Positions 1-9,009 of a stretch of 64,000 nucleotides of DNA are shown piece after piece. Numbering within the stretch: position 1 is the first letter of the stretch; each line of letters opens with the position of its first letter. Origin of the DNA: Myxococcales bacterium (GTDB lineage Bacteria > Myxococcota_A > Polyangia > Polyangiales > Ga0077539); the NCBI GenBank assembly GCA_016792845.1, contig JAEUKH010000042.1, forward strand, positions 1-64,000, in the 5' to 3' direction. The notes under the pieces were generated by a model that was not told the DNA's origin, did not search any database, and was given only the letters and a program-made list of their open reading frames with translations. Position numbers and translations under genes: made by a program.

Positions 1-3000
1 GCCGGCGTGCCCGCGCGCCTGAAGAAGGTCGAGGAGAACGACGTTCCCTCCTTCCTGTGGCGCTCCGTGCCCGACGAGGCCGCGCTTGCGAAGCTGCCCG
101 AGGCCGAGCGATTCGGCTCGGAGACCGATGCCCGCCAGGTCTTCGACCGGCTCGCCGGCACCTGGACCTACTGGGGCTGGAAGGGCAAGTACTTCGCCTC
201 GGAAGCCGACGCGCTCGCCTTCCGCGATGAACTCGCCTACATGCTCGCCACGCAGCGCGTCGCGCCGAATTCGCCGCAGTGGTTCAACACCGGCCTGCAC
301 TGGGCCTACGGCATCGACGGTCCCGGCCAGGGCCACTATTACGTCGATCCCTTCACCGGCAAGCTGACCAAGTCCAAGTCGGCGTACGAGCATCCGCAGC
401 CGCACGCCTGCTTCATCCAGGGCGTACAGGACGACCTCGTCAACGAGGGCGGCATCATGGACCTGTGGGTGCGCGAGGCGCGCCTGTTCAAATACGGCTC
501 CGGCACCGGCTCCAACTTCTCCATGCTGCGCGGCGAAGGCGAGCGCCTCTCCGGCGGTGGCCGCTCGTCCGGGCTGATGTCCTTCCTCAAGATCGGCGAC
601 CGCGCAGCCGGCGCCATCAAATCCGGCGGTACCACGCGCCGCGCCGCCAAGATGGTCATCGTCGATGCCGACCACCCCGACATCGAGGCCTTCATCGACT
701 GGAAGGTGAAGGAGGAGGAAAAGGTCGCCTCGCTCGTCACGGGCTCCAAGATCGTCAAGAAGCACCTCGCCGCGATCATGAAGGCCTGCGTGAACTGCGA
801 AGGCCATGACGACGACTGCTTTGATCCGGCGATCAACACGGCGCTCAAGCGCGCGATCAAGGACGCCAAGAAGAACGCGGTGCCGGAAAACTACGTCAAG
901 CGCGTCATCCAGTTCGCGCGCCAGGGCTACACCGCGATCGACTTCCAGACCTACGACACCGACTGGGATTCCGATGCCTATCTCACCGTGTCGGGCCAGA
1001 ACTCCAACAACTCGATCTCGCTCAAGGACGATTTCCTGCGCGCTGTGGAGAAGGACGAATCCTGGAACCTGATCAAGCGCATAGACGGCAAGGTTCACAA
1101 GACGCTGAAGGCACGCGACCTGTGGGAGAAGATCGGTTACGCCGCCTGGGCTTCCGCCGACCCCGGCCTGCACTTCAACACCACCATGAACGACTGGCAC
1201 ACCTGCGTGTCGGCCGGCGCGATCCGCGCGTCGAACCCGTGCTCGGAATACATGTTCCTCGACGACACGGCCTGCAACCTCGCCTCGATCAACCTGCTCC
1301 CCTACCGCAACGCCGACGGCACGATCGACGTCGCCGCCTACGAGCACACGGTCAGGCTGTGGACCATCGTGCTCGAAATCTCCGTCATGATGGCGCAGTT
1401 CCCGTCGAAGGAGATCGCCAGGCTGTCCTATGAGTACCGCACGCTCGGCCTCGGCTACGCCAACATCGGTGGGCTGCTGATGACCGGCGGCATCCCCTAC
1501 GACTCGGCCGAGGGCCGCGCCATCTGCGCCGCCGTCACCGCGATCATGACCGGCATCGCCTACGCCACCTCGGCCGAGATGGCGGCCGAGCTCGGCGCCT
1601 TCCCCGACTACGACCGCAACGCCGGCCACATGCTGCGCGTCATGCGCAACCACCGCCGCGCCGCGCATGGCGAGAAGGACGGCTACGAGAAGCTGGCGGT
1701 CAATCCGGTGCCGCTGGTCGCCTCCGACCTGCGCCAACCGGCGCTCGCCGTGCATGCCCGCGCCGCCTGGGATCGCGCCATCGAGCTCGGCGAGGCGCAC
1801 GGCTACCGCAACGCGCAGGCGACCGTGATCGCGCCGACCGGCACGATCGGCCTGATCATGGACTGCGACACCACCGGCATCGAGCCCGACTTCGCGCTGG
1901 TGAAGTTCAAGAAGCTCGCCGGGGGCGGGTATTTCAAGATCGTCAACGCCTCGGTCGAGCGCGCCCTTGAGCGCCTGGGGTACTCGAAGGCTCAGATCAC
2001 TGAGATCGTGGCCTATGTGGTGGGCACCAACACCTTTGTGGGCGCCCCCAAGGTCAACCGCGAGTTCTTGAAGCAGAAGGGGCTCACCGCAGACGAGATC
2101 GAGAAGATCGAAGACAGCTTGCCCGGCGCCTTCTCGATCGAGCAAGCCTTCTCGGTCTTCTCGCTGGGGCAAGGGCTCATCAAGCGATTGGGCTTTGAAG
2201 AGGCCGCCCAGAAGCCCGGGTGGTCGCTCTTGGAGGCTTGGGGGCTCGACCGCGCGGACATCGAGGCGCTCAGCGATCAGCTGCTCGGGCGAATGACCGT
2301 CGAGGGCGCCCCGCACCTCCGCGATGAGCACCTGCCCGTCTTCGATTGCGCCAACCGCTGCGGAAAGATCGGTCAGCGCTACCTCGCGCCGATGTCACAC
2401 ATCAAGATGATGGCCGCGGTTCAGCCCTTCTTGTCGGGTGCGATCTCGAAGACGGTCAACCTGCCGAACGACGCCACCGTCGACGAGGTGGCCGAGATCT
2501 ACCGCCAAGGGTGGAAGCTGGGCCTCAAGGCCGTGGCCCTCTACCGCGATGGCTGCAAGGCCTCGCAGCCGCTCTCGACCACTTCGAAGGAAGAGAAGGT
2601 TGAGGCCAAGGTCGAAGCGAAGACCGAGACCAAGGTCGAAGCCAAGGTCGAGGCCCGCGCGGTGACGCCGGTGGTGGCGCCGCCGCCGGTGGCCACAGGG
2701 AGCGAAGCGGCCGCAGAGTTTGGCCCTCTGTTCGCGAAGGCGCCGGTGTTGAGCCCCACGCGTCAGAGCGTTCGCTTCAGGCTCCCGCGCAAGCGCCGGG
2801 GGTTCACCCAAGAGGCCCGCATCGCGGGTCACAAGGTGTTCTTGCGAACGGGCGAGTATGAAGATGGCCAGCTCGGCGAGATCTTCATTGACATGCACAA
2901 AGAGGGCGCGGCCTTCCGTTCATTGATGAACAGCTTCGCCATCGCGGTGAGCATGGGGCTTCAGCACGGCGTGTCATTGGCCGAGTACGTCGACCAGTTT

Positions 3001-3387
3001 ACCTTTACGCGCTTTGAGCCGCAGGGCAGCGTCGAGGGTCACCCGAACGTGAAGTTCGCCACGTCGATCATTGATTACGTGTTCAGGGTGTTGGCGGTTG
3101 AGTATCTCAAGCGTTACGACCTGGCGCATGTGCCGCCGAGCGAGGCCGAGGCCGAGGTGGCGACGCCTCCGGTGTACAGCCCCACGCTCGCGATCGACCG
3201 ACCCGCGGCGGTGCCGTCGACCTCGACGACGCACGAGATCGGCATGGTCGCGGGCAGCGCCCTCGATCAGCAGCTCGGCAAGATGATGGGCGACGCGCCC
3301 TTCTGCGACAACTGCGGCCACATCACCGTGCGCAACGGCGCCTGCTACCGCTGCCTCAACTGCGGTTCGAGCATGGGCTGCTCTTGA
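1..3387 (+). CDS. nrdJ: Adenosylcobalamin-dependent (class II) ribonucleotide reductase, 5' end cut by window edge
   Basis: Reduces ribonucleotides to deoxyribonucleotides using vitamin B12. The frame is open from base 1, so the start lies outside; numbering here counts from the GTG at 7. Visible: the substrate-pocket Cys in HACFIQ (about C135), the class II radical motif NPCSEY (N410, C412, E414), and a Cys-rich tail with two CxxC pairs ending SSMGCS, the usual C-terminal redox/zinc region. An Ala/Lys/Val/Glu-rich linker lies at about 865-905. Residues 1 to ~640 read like alphaproteobacterial NrdJ and use no TTG leucine that I can find. From about base 1,920-2,060 onward the sequence is diverged, uses TTG often and matches the codon style of the rest of the window. 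The coding frame is continuous across the change. Function is certain; single-organism origin is doubtful. Confidence 0.95.
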   Translation, partial: AGVPARLKKVEENDVPSFLWRSVPDEAALAKLPEAERFGSETDARQVFDRLAGTWTYWGWKGKYFASEADALAFRDELAYMLATQRVAPNSPQWFNTGLHWAYGIDGPGQGHYYVDPFTGKLTKSKSAYEHPQPHACFIQGVQDDLVNEGGIMDLWVREARLFKYGSGTGSNFSMLRGEGERLSGGGRSSGLMSFLKIGDRAAGAIKSGGTTRRAAKMVIVDADHPDIEAFIDWKVKEEEKVASLVTGSKIVKKHLAAIMKACVNCEGHDDDCFDPAINTALKRAIKDAKKNAVPENYVKRVIQFARQGYTAIDFQTYDTDWDSDAYLTVSGQNSNNSISLKDDFLRAVEKDESWNLIKRIDGKVHKTLKARDLWEKIGYAAWASADPGLHFNTTMNDWHTCVSAGAIRASNPCSEYMFLDDTACNLASINLLPYRNADGTIDVAAYEHTVRLWTIVLEISVMMAQFPSKEIARLSYEYRTLGLGYANIGGLLMTGGIPYDSAEGRAICAAVTAIMTGIAYATSAEMAAELGAFPDYDRNAGHMLRVMRNHRRAAHGEKDGYEKLAVNPVPLVASDLRQPALAVHARAAWDRAIELGEAHGYRNAQATVIAPTGTIGLIMDCDTTGIEPDFALVKFKKLAGGGYFKIVNASVERALERLGYSKAQITEIVAYVVGTNTFVGAPKVNREFLKQKGLTADEIEKIEDSLPGAFSIEQAFSVFSLGQGLIKRLGFEEAAQKPGWSLLEAWGLDRADIEALSDQLLGRMTVEGAPHLRDEHLPVFDCANRCGKIGQRYLAPMSHIKMMAAVQPFLSGAISKTVNLPNDATVDEVAEIYRQGWKLGLKAVALYRDGCKASQPLSTTSKEEKVEAKVEAKTETKVEAKVEARAVTPVVAPPPVATGSEAAAEFGPLFAKAPVLSPTRQSVRFRLPRKRRGFTQEARIAGHKVFLRTGEYEDGQLGEIFIDMHKEGAAFRSLMNSFAIAVSMGLQHGVSLAEYVDQFTFTRFEPQGSVEGHPNVKFATSIIDYVFRVLAVEYLKRYDLAHVPPSEAEAEVATPPVYSPTLAIDRPAAVPSTSTTHEIGMVAGSALDQQLGKMMGDAPFCDNCGHITVRNGACYRCLNCGSSMGCS

Positions 3388-3401
3388 ACGAGGCGTGACC
3401 C

Positions 3402-3422
3402 GCGACCTTCGCTGAAGGTCGC
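3402..3422. terminator. Hairpin between convergent nrdJ and thioredoxin genes
   Basis: A perfect 9-bp inverted repeat (GCGACCTTC, loop GCT, GAAGGTCGC) starts 15 nt after the nrdJ stop. There is no T-run on either side, so it is a candidate bidirectional terminator rather than a canonical one. Confidence 0.5.
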
Positions 3423-3499
3423 GCTTCACGGCGCCCCTGCCCCGCCCCCAGCCTCGCCTGCTCGCGTGTAGACTCGCTTCCGCGGGAGAACCTCAGCCC

Positions 3500-3853
3500 T
3501 CACGGCGGTGCGCTCGACCGCGGCGCGAGCTGGTCGCGGATCACGCCGAGCCAGAACGCCCGGCCGCGGTACTGGCTCATCTTGCCCAGCAACTTCCCAT
3601 CGCGGAAGAGCAAGAAGGTCGGGATCCCGTACAGCCCGAAGCGCTGCGCCAGGGCCGGGTGGGCGTACGCGTCGACGGTGACCACCCGCAGCGCCTCGCC
3701 TTCGAGCTCGGCCAGAAGCGCGGGCGCGTCGCGCGCGAAGACCTCGCAGTTTGGGCACCCCGGCCCCCAGAAATCGACCACCACCAGCACCCCCCGCGGC
3801 GACAACACCCGCGCGTCGAACTGCTCGGCATCCTCAATCGCTTCGATCTGCAT
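3500..3853 (-). CDS. Thioredoxin-family protein (CPNC active site)
   Basis: A 117-residue soluble thioredoxin fold without a signal peptide. The active site is FWGPGCPNCE with cysteines 33 and 36, and the cis-proline loop is GIPTF. The CPNC dipeptide differs from the classical CGPC, so the redox potential and partners may differ. Length matches single-domain thioredoxins. It converges on nrdJ; thioredoxins are common electron donors for ribonucleotide reductases, so service to NrdJ is a reasonable inference, although the two are not co-transcribed. Confidence 0.85.
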   Translation of the reverse strand: MQIEAIEDAEQFDARVLSPRGVLVVVDFWGPGCPNCEVFARDAPALLAELEGEALRVVTVDAYAHPALAQRFGLYGIPTFLLFRDGKLLGKMSQYRGRAFWLGVIRDQLAPRSSAPP

Positions 3854-4139
3854 GGCCGCCCCAAGTGTCGGCCGGTTCAGCGCCCGAGGGAAGCCGCACG
3901 ACGCAGACGACGCCAGCCAAACACGGGCGAGGCATTCTGTCTCGCCGCACCGACAAGGAGGCCTACACGGGCCTACAGAGTCTTACGAATCCGTTGATTT
4001 CACGACCGAATTCGGCGTCGTCACTGTTTGCGACAGACGGGGGGAATGAGGTAACAACTTTGGCTTGAGGTTACGGTGCGTCAGAGAGGCCACAGGGGCT
4101 CGACGGGCATCGCTTGCAGTCTTCGCAGAGGAGTGACTT
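3854..4139. other. Divergent intergenic region, thioredoxin / lipoprotein
   Basis: 286 bp between divergent starts, clearly lower in GC than its flanks around 3975-4075, so it should hold the promoters of both genes. A Shine-Dalgarno (AGAGGAG, about 4127-4133) serves the GTG at 4140. I see no convincing -35/-10 pair, no RNA gene and no repeat. Confidence 0.5.
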
Positions 4140-6716
4140 GTGAAAAAGCAATCTCGTTGGGCTCTCGCATTCTTGATGGCCGCGTCAGCCGTTGGCGTCG
4201 TCGGGTGCAGCGACCCGGTCAGCCCCATCGGCTCCGAAGATGCAGGCGGGTCAGACACGGGAGGCTCTGACACAGGGGGCTCCGACACGGGGCCGAGTGA
4301 CACAGGCGCGCGTGACACAGGGGGCACCGACACCGGCCCCGCCGATGTGGGCACCGACTCAGGCCCCGCCGACGCGGGCCCCGCCGACGCCGGCCCCGCC
4401 GATGTAGGCACCGACACCGGCCCCGCCGACGCGGGCCCCCTCGACGCGGGTGCGGGTGACGCGGGTGCGGGTGACGCGGGCTCCGTCGACGCCACCACGG
4501 GTGACGCCACCACGGGCGACGCGGGCTTGATGTGCCCGGTCTTGCAGGGCACCGGGATCACCGTTCCGGGCATGGTGGCCAACATCACGGCGATGACCAC
4601 GGGGGGCAGCAACCGCAACGCGTCGACCACATGTCAGGCCAACGCGGGCGGGCCCGACCACGCCTACAACGTCACGGTCAGCCGTCGCGCGCGGGTGGTG
4701 TTCAGCACCGCCAACACGGGCACGACCTTTGACACGGTCTTGGCGCTCCGCCGCAACTGCACCGACCGCGCCACGGAGTTTTCGTGCAACGACGACGGCG
4801 ACGGCACCCGCTCGGTCATCAGCAACGTGCTCGACCCGGGGAGCTACACCCTCCTGGTCGATGGATACAGCTCCGGGAGCGGCACCTACGTGCTCTCGAC
4901 CACGTCGTATGACCTCGCGGCCAACGCCGAGTGCGCCATGCCCACGCCCCTCACCGCGGGCATGGGCCTGTCGAACCAGCAGCTCGGCGGCGCGGGCGCG
5001 GCCTCGACGGCGTGCCTCACGAGCTCGAACGGGGGGCAGCTGTTCTATTCGTTGACCATTCCGGCCAACTCGTTGGCGACGATTCGAGTCACCCCTGGCA
5101 TGACTCCGGCGTTTACGCCTGTGATTCGGCTCCTCGACGCGTGCAACGCGACCGCCTGCCTCGCCTCGACGACGGGCACCTCGGGCACGGTCACGAGCCT
5201 GACCTTCGCCAACAACGGCACGGCGCCGCGCACGGTGCTCGTGTCGGTGGCGAGCACCACGCCCTCGGTGGGCACCTTCTCGATCGACGCGACCACCACG
5301 ACCTTGATGCCGGGTCAGTCGTGCGAGATGCCCATTCCGCTCATGCCCGGGCAGAGCATCATGGGAGTCGACACCTCGATGGGCGCTCCGGCCAGCGCAG
5401 CGTGCGCGGTGGCGGCGACGGCGACGCCTCGGTACTACTCGGTGACGGTGCCCCAAGGGCAGCGGGTGGTGGTGAGCGCGACCTCGACCGGCAGCACCGC
5501 GCGGGCCGCGACCTTGCGGGTCATCGACGGCTGCACCAACAGCCAGTGCCTCGACAGCTACACCAGCCCGAGCACCACCACGCCGGGGCAGGTGATTCTC
5601 TCGAACGGCGGCACGGCGCCGCGCACCTTCGTCGTGCTCGCCTCGGGCACGAGCAGCACCACCGCGGGCACCTTCACGCTCAGCGCCTCGGCCGCGGCGG
5701 CGTCGGCTCCGGGTGAGGTCTGCGCGGCCCCCATCGACCTCGCGGCGGGCGCCACGTTGATGAACCAAGACACGGCCACGGCGATCGCGCGGCCGCCGAC
5801 GAGCTGCTCGGCGACCGAGGGCAACGTGCGGCACTACCGCGTAATTGTGCCTCCGGGGCGGCAGATCGTGGTGCGGGCGACCCCTTCGGCGGGGCTCAAC
5901 GTTCGCATCCGTCACACCCTGACCTGCACGACGACGAGCTGCGAGAGCAGCGCGGCGAGCTCGAGTTCGGCCGCGGTGAGCCTCACGGCGCTCACCAACC
6001 CCACGACCTCGCCCCGCGACGCGATCATCTCGGTGGGCAGCACCTCAACCACGAACGGCACCTACACCCTCGAATCGATCGATACGGCCATCACGGGGTT
6101 CATGCCCCGGTACACCGTGACGCAGGTGCCGACGGCGTGTGACGACCTCGCGATGGGCACCTCGCTGGCGCCCTCGGCCGGGTGGACCGACGACTCGGTG
6201 ACGGCCATCACGGCGCTCCCGACTGATTTCGCGTTCTCGTTGGTGGGCGACCGGCAGACCCACTACGCGGTGTCGTCGAACGGCTTTGTGCACCTCTTCC
6301 CGAACGCGATGGGCAGCCCGCTGTCGAGCTTCTCGAATCAGCTGATGCCCAGCGCCACGACGCCCAACGGCGTGGTGGCCCCCTTGTGGGACGACCTCGT
6401 TCCCAACATGGGCACGGTGCGCTCGGCCGTGCTCGGCACCGCCCCCAACCGCCGCTTCGTCGTCGGGTGGAACAACTGGGGTCTCATCAGCGAGTCTGGC
6501 GTGGTGCTCACCTTCCAGGCGAAGCTCTTCGAGACCACCAACGTGGTCGAGTTTCACTATTGCAGCGCGACGGGCACCACCACCCCGCGCAGCCGCGGCG
6601 CCAGCGCCAGCATCGGCGTCGAGAACAACGCCGGCACCGCGGGCGTGCTGGTCCAGTACGAGCGCGACAACGCCTACTCGACCGCCCAAGGCTACCGCCT
6701 GACCCCCGCCAACTGA
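4140..6716 (+). CDS. Large secreted lipoprotein with D-x-G linker, PPC-like repeats and nidogen-like C-terminus
   Basis: 858 residues from a GTG with a good Shine-Dalgarno. The N-terminus is a type II signal peptide with lipobox VVGC (lipidated C23). Residues about 35-130 are a stalk of repeated Asp-Thr-Gly/Asp-Ala-Gly units. About 140-650 holds roughly four Thr/Ser/Ala-rich beta repeats (each with YxVTVxxxxR and GTYxLS-like strands and paired cysteines) resembling PPC (pre-peptidase C-terminal) domains. The last ~200 residues (WTDDS, VVAPLWDDL, WNNWG, FHYC) look like a nidogen-type or surface-associated beta domain. No catalytic motif is visible, so a surface binding or adhesive role is likely but inferred. 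Such architectures are common in Myxococcota. Confidence 0.85.
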   Translation: MKKQSRWALAFLMAASAVGVVGCSDPVSPIGSEDAGGSDTGGSDTGGSDTGPSDTGARDTGGTDTGPADVGTDSGPADAGPADAGPADVGTDTGPADAGPLDAGAGDAGAGDAGSVDATTGDATTGDAGLMCPVLQGTGITVPGMVANITAMTTGGSNRNASTTCQANAGGPDHAYNVTVSRRARVVFSTANTGTTFDTVLALRRNCTDRATEFSCNDDGDGTRSVISNVLDPGSYTLLVDGYSSGSGTYVLSTTSYDLAANAECAMPTPLTAGMGLSNQQLGGAGAASTACLTSSNGGQLFYSLTIPANSLATIRVTPGMTPAFTPVIRLLDACNATACLASTTGTSGTVTSLTFANNGTAPRTVLVSVASTTPSVGTFSIDATTTTLMPGQSCEMPIPLMPGQSIMGVDTSMGAPASAACAVAATATPRYYSVTVPQGQRVVVSATSTGSTARAATLRVIDGCTNSQCLDSYTSPSTTTPGQVILSNGGTAPRTFVVLASGTSSTTAGTFTLSASAAAASAPGEVCAAPIDLAAGATLMNQDTATAIARPPTSCSATEGNVRHYRVIVPPGRQIVVRATPSAGLNVRIRHTLTCTTTSCESSAASSSSAAVSLTALTNPTTSPRDAIISVGSTSTTNGTYTLESIDTAITGFMPRYTVTQVPTACDDLAMGTSLAPSAGWTDDSVTAITALPTDFAFSLVGDRQTHYAVSSNGFVHLFPNAMGSPLSSFSNQLMPSATTPNGVVAPLWDDLVPNMGTVRSAVLGTAPNRRFVVGWNNWGLISESGVVLTFQAKLFETTNVVEFHYCSATGTTTPRSRGASASIGVENNAGTAGVLVQYERDNAYSTAQGYRLTPAN
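4246..4530 (+). repeat. Degenerate 12-15 bp coding repeat (DTG/DAG linker)
   Basis: Tandem imperfect units encode Gly-Ser-Asp-Thr-Gly and then Pro-Ala-Asp-Ala-Gly periods. Asp recurs every 4-5 residues, giving a strongly acidic flexible stalk just after the lipidated cysteine. The same kind of stalk occurs in five other lipoproteins in the window. Confidence 0.8.
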
Positions 6717-6787
6717 CCCGCTCGCCCTGTCGAGGGCTCCCGTATCATTCGGGGGCCCCGAAGGGCTTCGCCACAACCCAAAGAGCG

Positions 6788-6854
6788 CCCGCGGTGTCGA
6801 CCCAACCCGCGGGTGATTCTTTATAAAGTCACAACCGACTGAATCACCATTCAG
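6788..6854. terminator. Two hairpins in convergent intergenic space
   Basis: For the plus-strand lipoprotein gene: CCCGCGG (6788-6794) pairs with CCGCGGG (6807-6813) and is followed by TGATTCTTTA. For the minus-strand cytochrome gene: CTGAAT (6839-6844) pairs with ATTCAG (6849-6854) over a 4-nt loop, 16 nt past its stop. Both are short but lie where terminators are expected. Confidence 0.4.
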
Positions 6855-6870
6855 CGTTCGCGCGGTCGGC

Positions 6871-7620
6871 TCAGGGGCAGCGAAAGAGCGCCACGATGTG
6901 GGCCATCTCTTCGTCGCTCAAGAGCTCGGTCGCGAAGGGCGGCATGCTGCCCGCGTATCCGAGGAAGCTCCCGTGTCGGGTCTTCTGATAGGCCACCTGC
7001 CGCGCATAGCTGGCGTAGTCGGGCACCCCCGCCGGGAGCTCGCCTTGGCAATGTTCGGCCAAGGTGTCTTGGGGCACGATCGACACCAGCGGGCCGAGGC
7101 GACCTTGGCCTGAACCGAAGGCGCCGTGGCAGTTGGCGCAGGCGCGCTGGTAGAGCACACGGCCGCGCGCGGGGTCGCCGCCGGCGCCGAGGTCGCGGGT
7201 GCTGCGCGGCCAGGTGTGCGCGATCGGCGCGGTGCCCTCGGTCGCGCCGTTCGGGCTGAGGCTTTCGAGCCAGGCGCCGAGGGCGTCACCCGTGGGGCCT
7301 TCGAGGTCTTCGGCGCGGCCGCGCATGAAGTGAACCCAGCAGCGGACGACGGCCTCGCGGAGGTGGGTGGTCTCGCCGTTCCAGTACGAGGGGCGGCGTG
7401 CGGCGCCGCGGAGGGGGGCGCCGGGCAAGATGCGCTCGCCCGCTTCGGCGGGGCGATCGACGTGGCAGGTTGTGCACGCGAAGCGGTTGTACTGCGACCC
7501 CGAGACGTTAGGGTCGCGGGCCAGGGCCGCACCGCGCTCGGCGAGCGGCGCGACCACGGTCTCGTCTGCGCACGACACCAACGCCGCCAAGGCGAGGCCC
7601 CCGAGGCACCTGCGGATCAC
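6871..7620 (-). CDS. Di-heme cytochrome c lipoprotein
   Basis: 249 residues. Signal peptide with lipobox LVSC (C17). Two heme c motifs, CTTCH (C49, C52, H53) and CANCH (C161, C164, H165); a distal Met ligand for the second heme is plausible at M226 in GSMPPF. The GTG start overlaps the TGA of the upstream beta-propeller gene (GTGA), so the two are probably translationally coupled. An electron-transfer lipoprotein on the periplasmic side of a membrane is the natural reading; the donor and acceptor are unknown. The WNG and PLRG segments between the hemes recall the MauG/cytochrome c peroxidase superfamily, but I cannot assign peroxidase activity. Confidence 0.85.
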   Translation of the reverse strand: MIRRCLGGLALAALVSCADETVVAPLAERGAALARDPNVSGSQYNRFACTTCHVDRPAEAGERILPGAPLRGAARRPSYWNGETTHLREAVVRCWVHFMRGRAEDLEGPTGDALGAWLESLSPNGATEGTAPIAHTWPRSTRDLGAGGDPARGRVLYQRACANCHGAFGSGQGRLGPLVSIVPQDTLAEHCQGELPAGVPDYASYARQVAYQKTRHGSFLGYAGSMPPFATELLSDEEMAHIVALFRCP

Positions 7621-8861
7621 GGCGCACCTCGCTGCCCCGGCGTCGCAAAGACGATGGCGTCGGGGTAGTATCCCACGGTGTAGCGCCGCCGAATGGCGAG
7701 GGTGTCGGGGTCGAGCGCGAGCACCGTGCCGGGCGACGGCGTCTGGCCGCCGTACGCGCCCTCGCAGACCAGGTATTCGAGCCCGTCAGGCCCGCGGGCG
7801 ACCTGGTGGGGCTGCACGCACTCGTCGCGGGTGAAGCTCACCCGCTGGAGGATCGTCAGCGGCGCGCGGGCGGTCATGCGCACGAGCTCGTCGCGGCCTT
7901 GGGTGGGCACCAGGAGCGTCGCGCCGTCGCGAGACACCTCGGGGAAGAAGGGCTTGCCCGCGAGGCGACGGGTGACGCGCTCCTGGTCGATCTGCCCCGT
8001 GACGGTGTTGTACGCGAGGAGCGCCCCAGACACCGTGCACCCGACCCAGAGGGTCTCTCCGTCGGGTGAGAGCCCGAGGCTGTACGGGCCGTGGGTGGGG
8101 CTCGTGACCCGCGCCGGAGGCTGCCCGGTGATGTAGACGAGCCGCACCGTGGGCACCGCGGGCCTGAGGTCGACCACGCCCACCGCGTCGTCGCCGTAAC
8201 ACGCCATGAAGAGGGTGTTGCCGTCGGCCGAGAGCACCATGCCGTGGGCGGCCACGCAGACGGGCACCGAGCGCACCCGCTCCATCGTCTCGGCGTTGAC
8301 GATCACGAGGTTCGAGCGCTGCCGCGGAGGGTCGTTCGCGTTCTCGAGGGCGCGGCGGAGGTCGAAGTGCGAGACATAGAGCCACCGACGGTCGGGGCTC
8401 AGCACCATGTCGCCAGGGTTGGGGTCGACGTCGACGCGCCCCAAGAGCCGCATGTCGCACGCCGCGCGCTTCACCAAGACGCCCGGCACGCTCGCGGCCC
8501 CATGCTCGGCATGCGGCCCCGGCGCCAAAGCCGGCGCGGGGAACGACAAGGGCATAAACACCGCCCCCCGCCCGGGATCGTACGCGAGATGGTGCGGGCC
8601 GTTCTCAGCCAGCGGCGTGACCCCCACAGGGTACGGACCCCGCACCTCGCCGCGTTCGAGGTCGAGGGCCGAGATCGAGTTCATGAGCGAGTTGGTGACG
8701 AGGCCGAGGCCCGCATCGGGCACCGCGAGCTGTGTGCACCCGCTGCCCCACGGAGAGGCGTCGAGCGGCGCATAGACCACGTTGGTTTCACCGCACCCTG
8801 CGAGGGCCAGCGCTGCGAGGCCGAGCGCCGCGCGGGTCGTTCGGGCAATGAGCCGGGGCAT
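7617..8861 (-). CDS. Lipoprotein beta-propeller (YVTN/lactonase-like)
   Basis: 414 residues with lipobox LAGC (C23). The mature part holds repeated blade motifs such as LSPDRRWLYVSHFD, LSADGNTLFMACYGDD, LSPDGETLWVGCTVSG and VSRDGATLLVPTQGRD, typical of 7-bladed YVTN/lactonase-type propellers. No lactonase catalytic set is evident. It lies directly upstream of, and overlaps by 4 nt, the di-heme cytochrome gene, which suggests a periplasmic pair in which the propeller scaffolds or docks the cytochrome. That role is inferred from context only. Confidence 0.85.
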   Translation of the reverse strand: MPRLIARTTRAALGLAALALAGCGETNVVYAPLDASPWGSGCTQLAVPDAGLGLVTNSLMNSISALDLERGEVRGPYPVGVTPLAENGPHHLAYDPGRGAVFMPLSFPAPALAPGPHAEHGAASVPGVLVKRAACDMRLLGRVDVDPNPGDMVLSPDRRWLYVSHFDLRRALENANDPPRQRSNLVIVNAETMERVRSVPVCVAAHGMVLSADGNTLFMACYGDDAVGVVDLRPAVPTVRLVYITGQPPARVTSPTHGPYSLGLSPDGETLWVGCTVSGALLAYNTVTGQIDQERVTRRLAGKPFFPEVSRDGATLLVPTQGRDELVRMTARAPLTILQRVSFTRDECVQPHQVARGPDGLEYLVCEGAYGGQTPSPGTVLALDPDTLAIRRRYTVGYYPDAIVFATPGQRGAP

Positions 8862-9009
8862 GGCGACTCTCTACGACCCCGAAGGTCACTTGAAAAGTCG
8901 CGAACTTGTCGCCCCCTGCGCAGCGCCATCGCTTGCACGGCCCGGGCGTGTTCGCGGGCGCGCTGTGAGGCTTGACCCGGGGCGCGCGATGGAGGCTAAG
9001 TACCGGTTG
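8862..9009. promoter_or_regulatory. Divergent promoter region between two beta-propeller lipoprotein genes
   Basis: 148 bp upstream of both divergent genes. It contains an AT-richer core near 8885-8910. No recognised operator or riboswitch is seen. Confidence 0.35.

Noticed and set aside
2395..2898. 167-codon open frame antisense to nrdJ
   Set aside because: Shadow of the nrdJ reading frame with no start signal or domain.
4055..4080. Sigma54 promoter upstream of the large lipoprotein gene
   Set aside because: TTTGGCTTGAGG resembles a -24 element, but the GG-to-GC spacing is 14 rather than 10.
4359..5915. Long open frame (518 codons) antisense to the large lipoprotein gene
   Set aside because: Arg/His/Gly-rich composition, no domain, and the sense strand has a signal peptide and recognisable repeats. 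It is a by-product of high GC.
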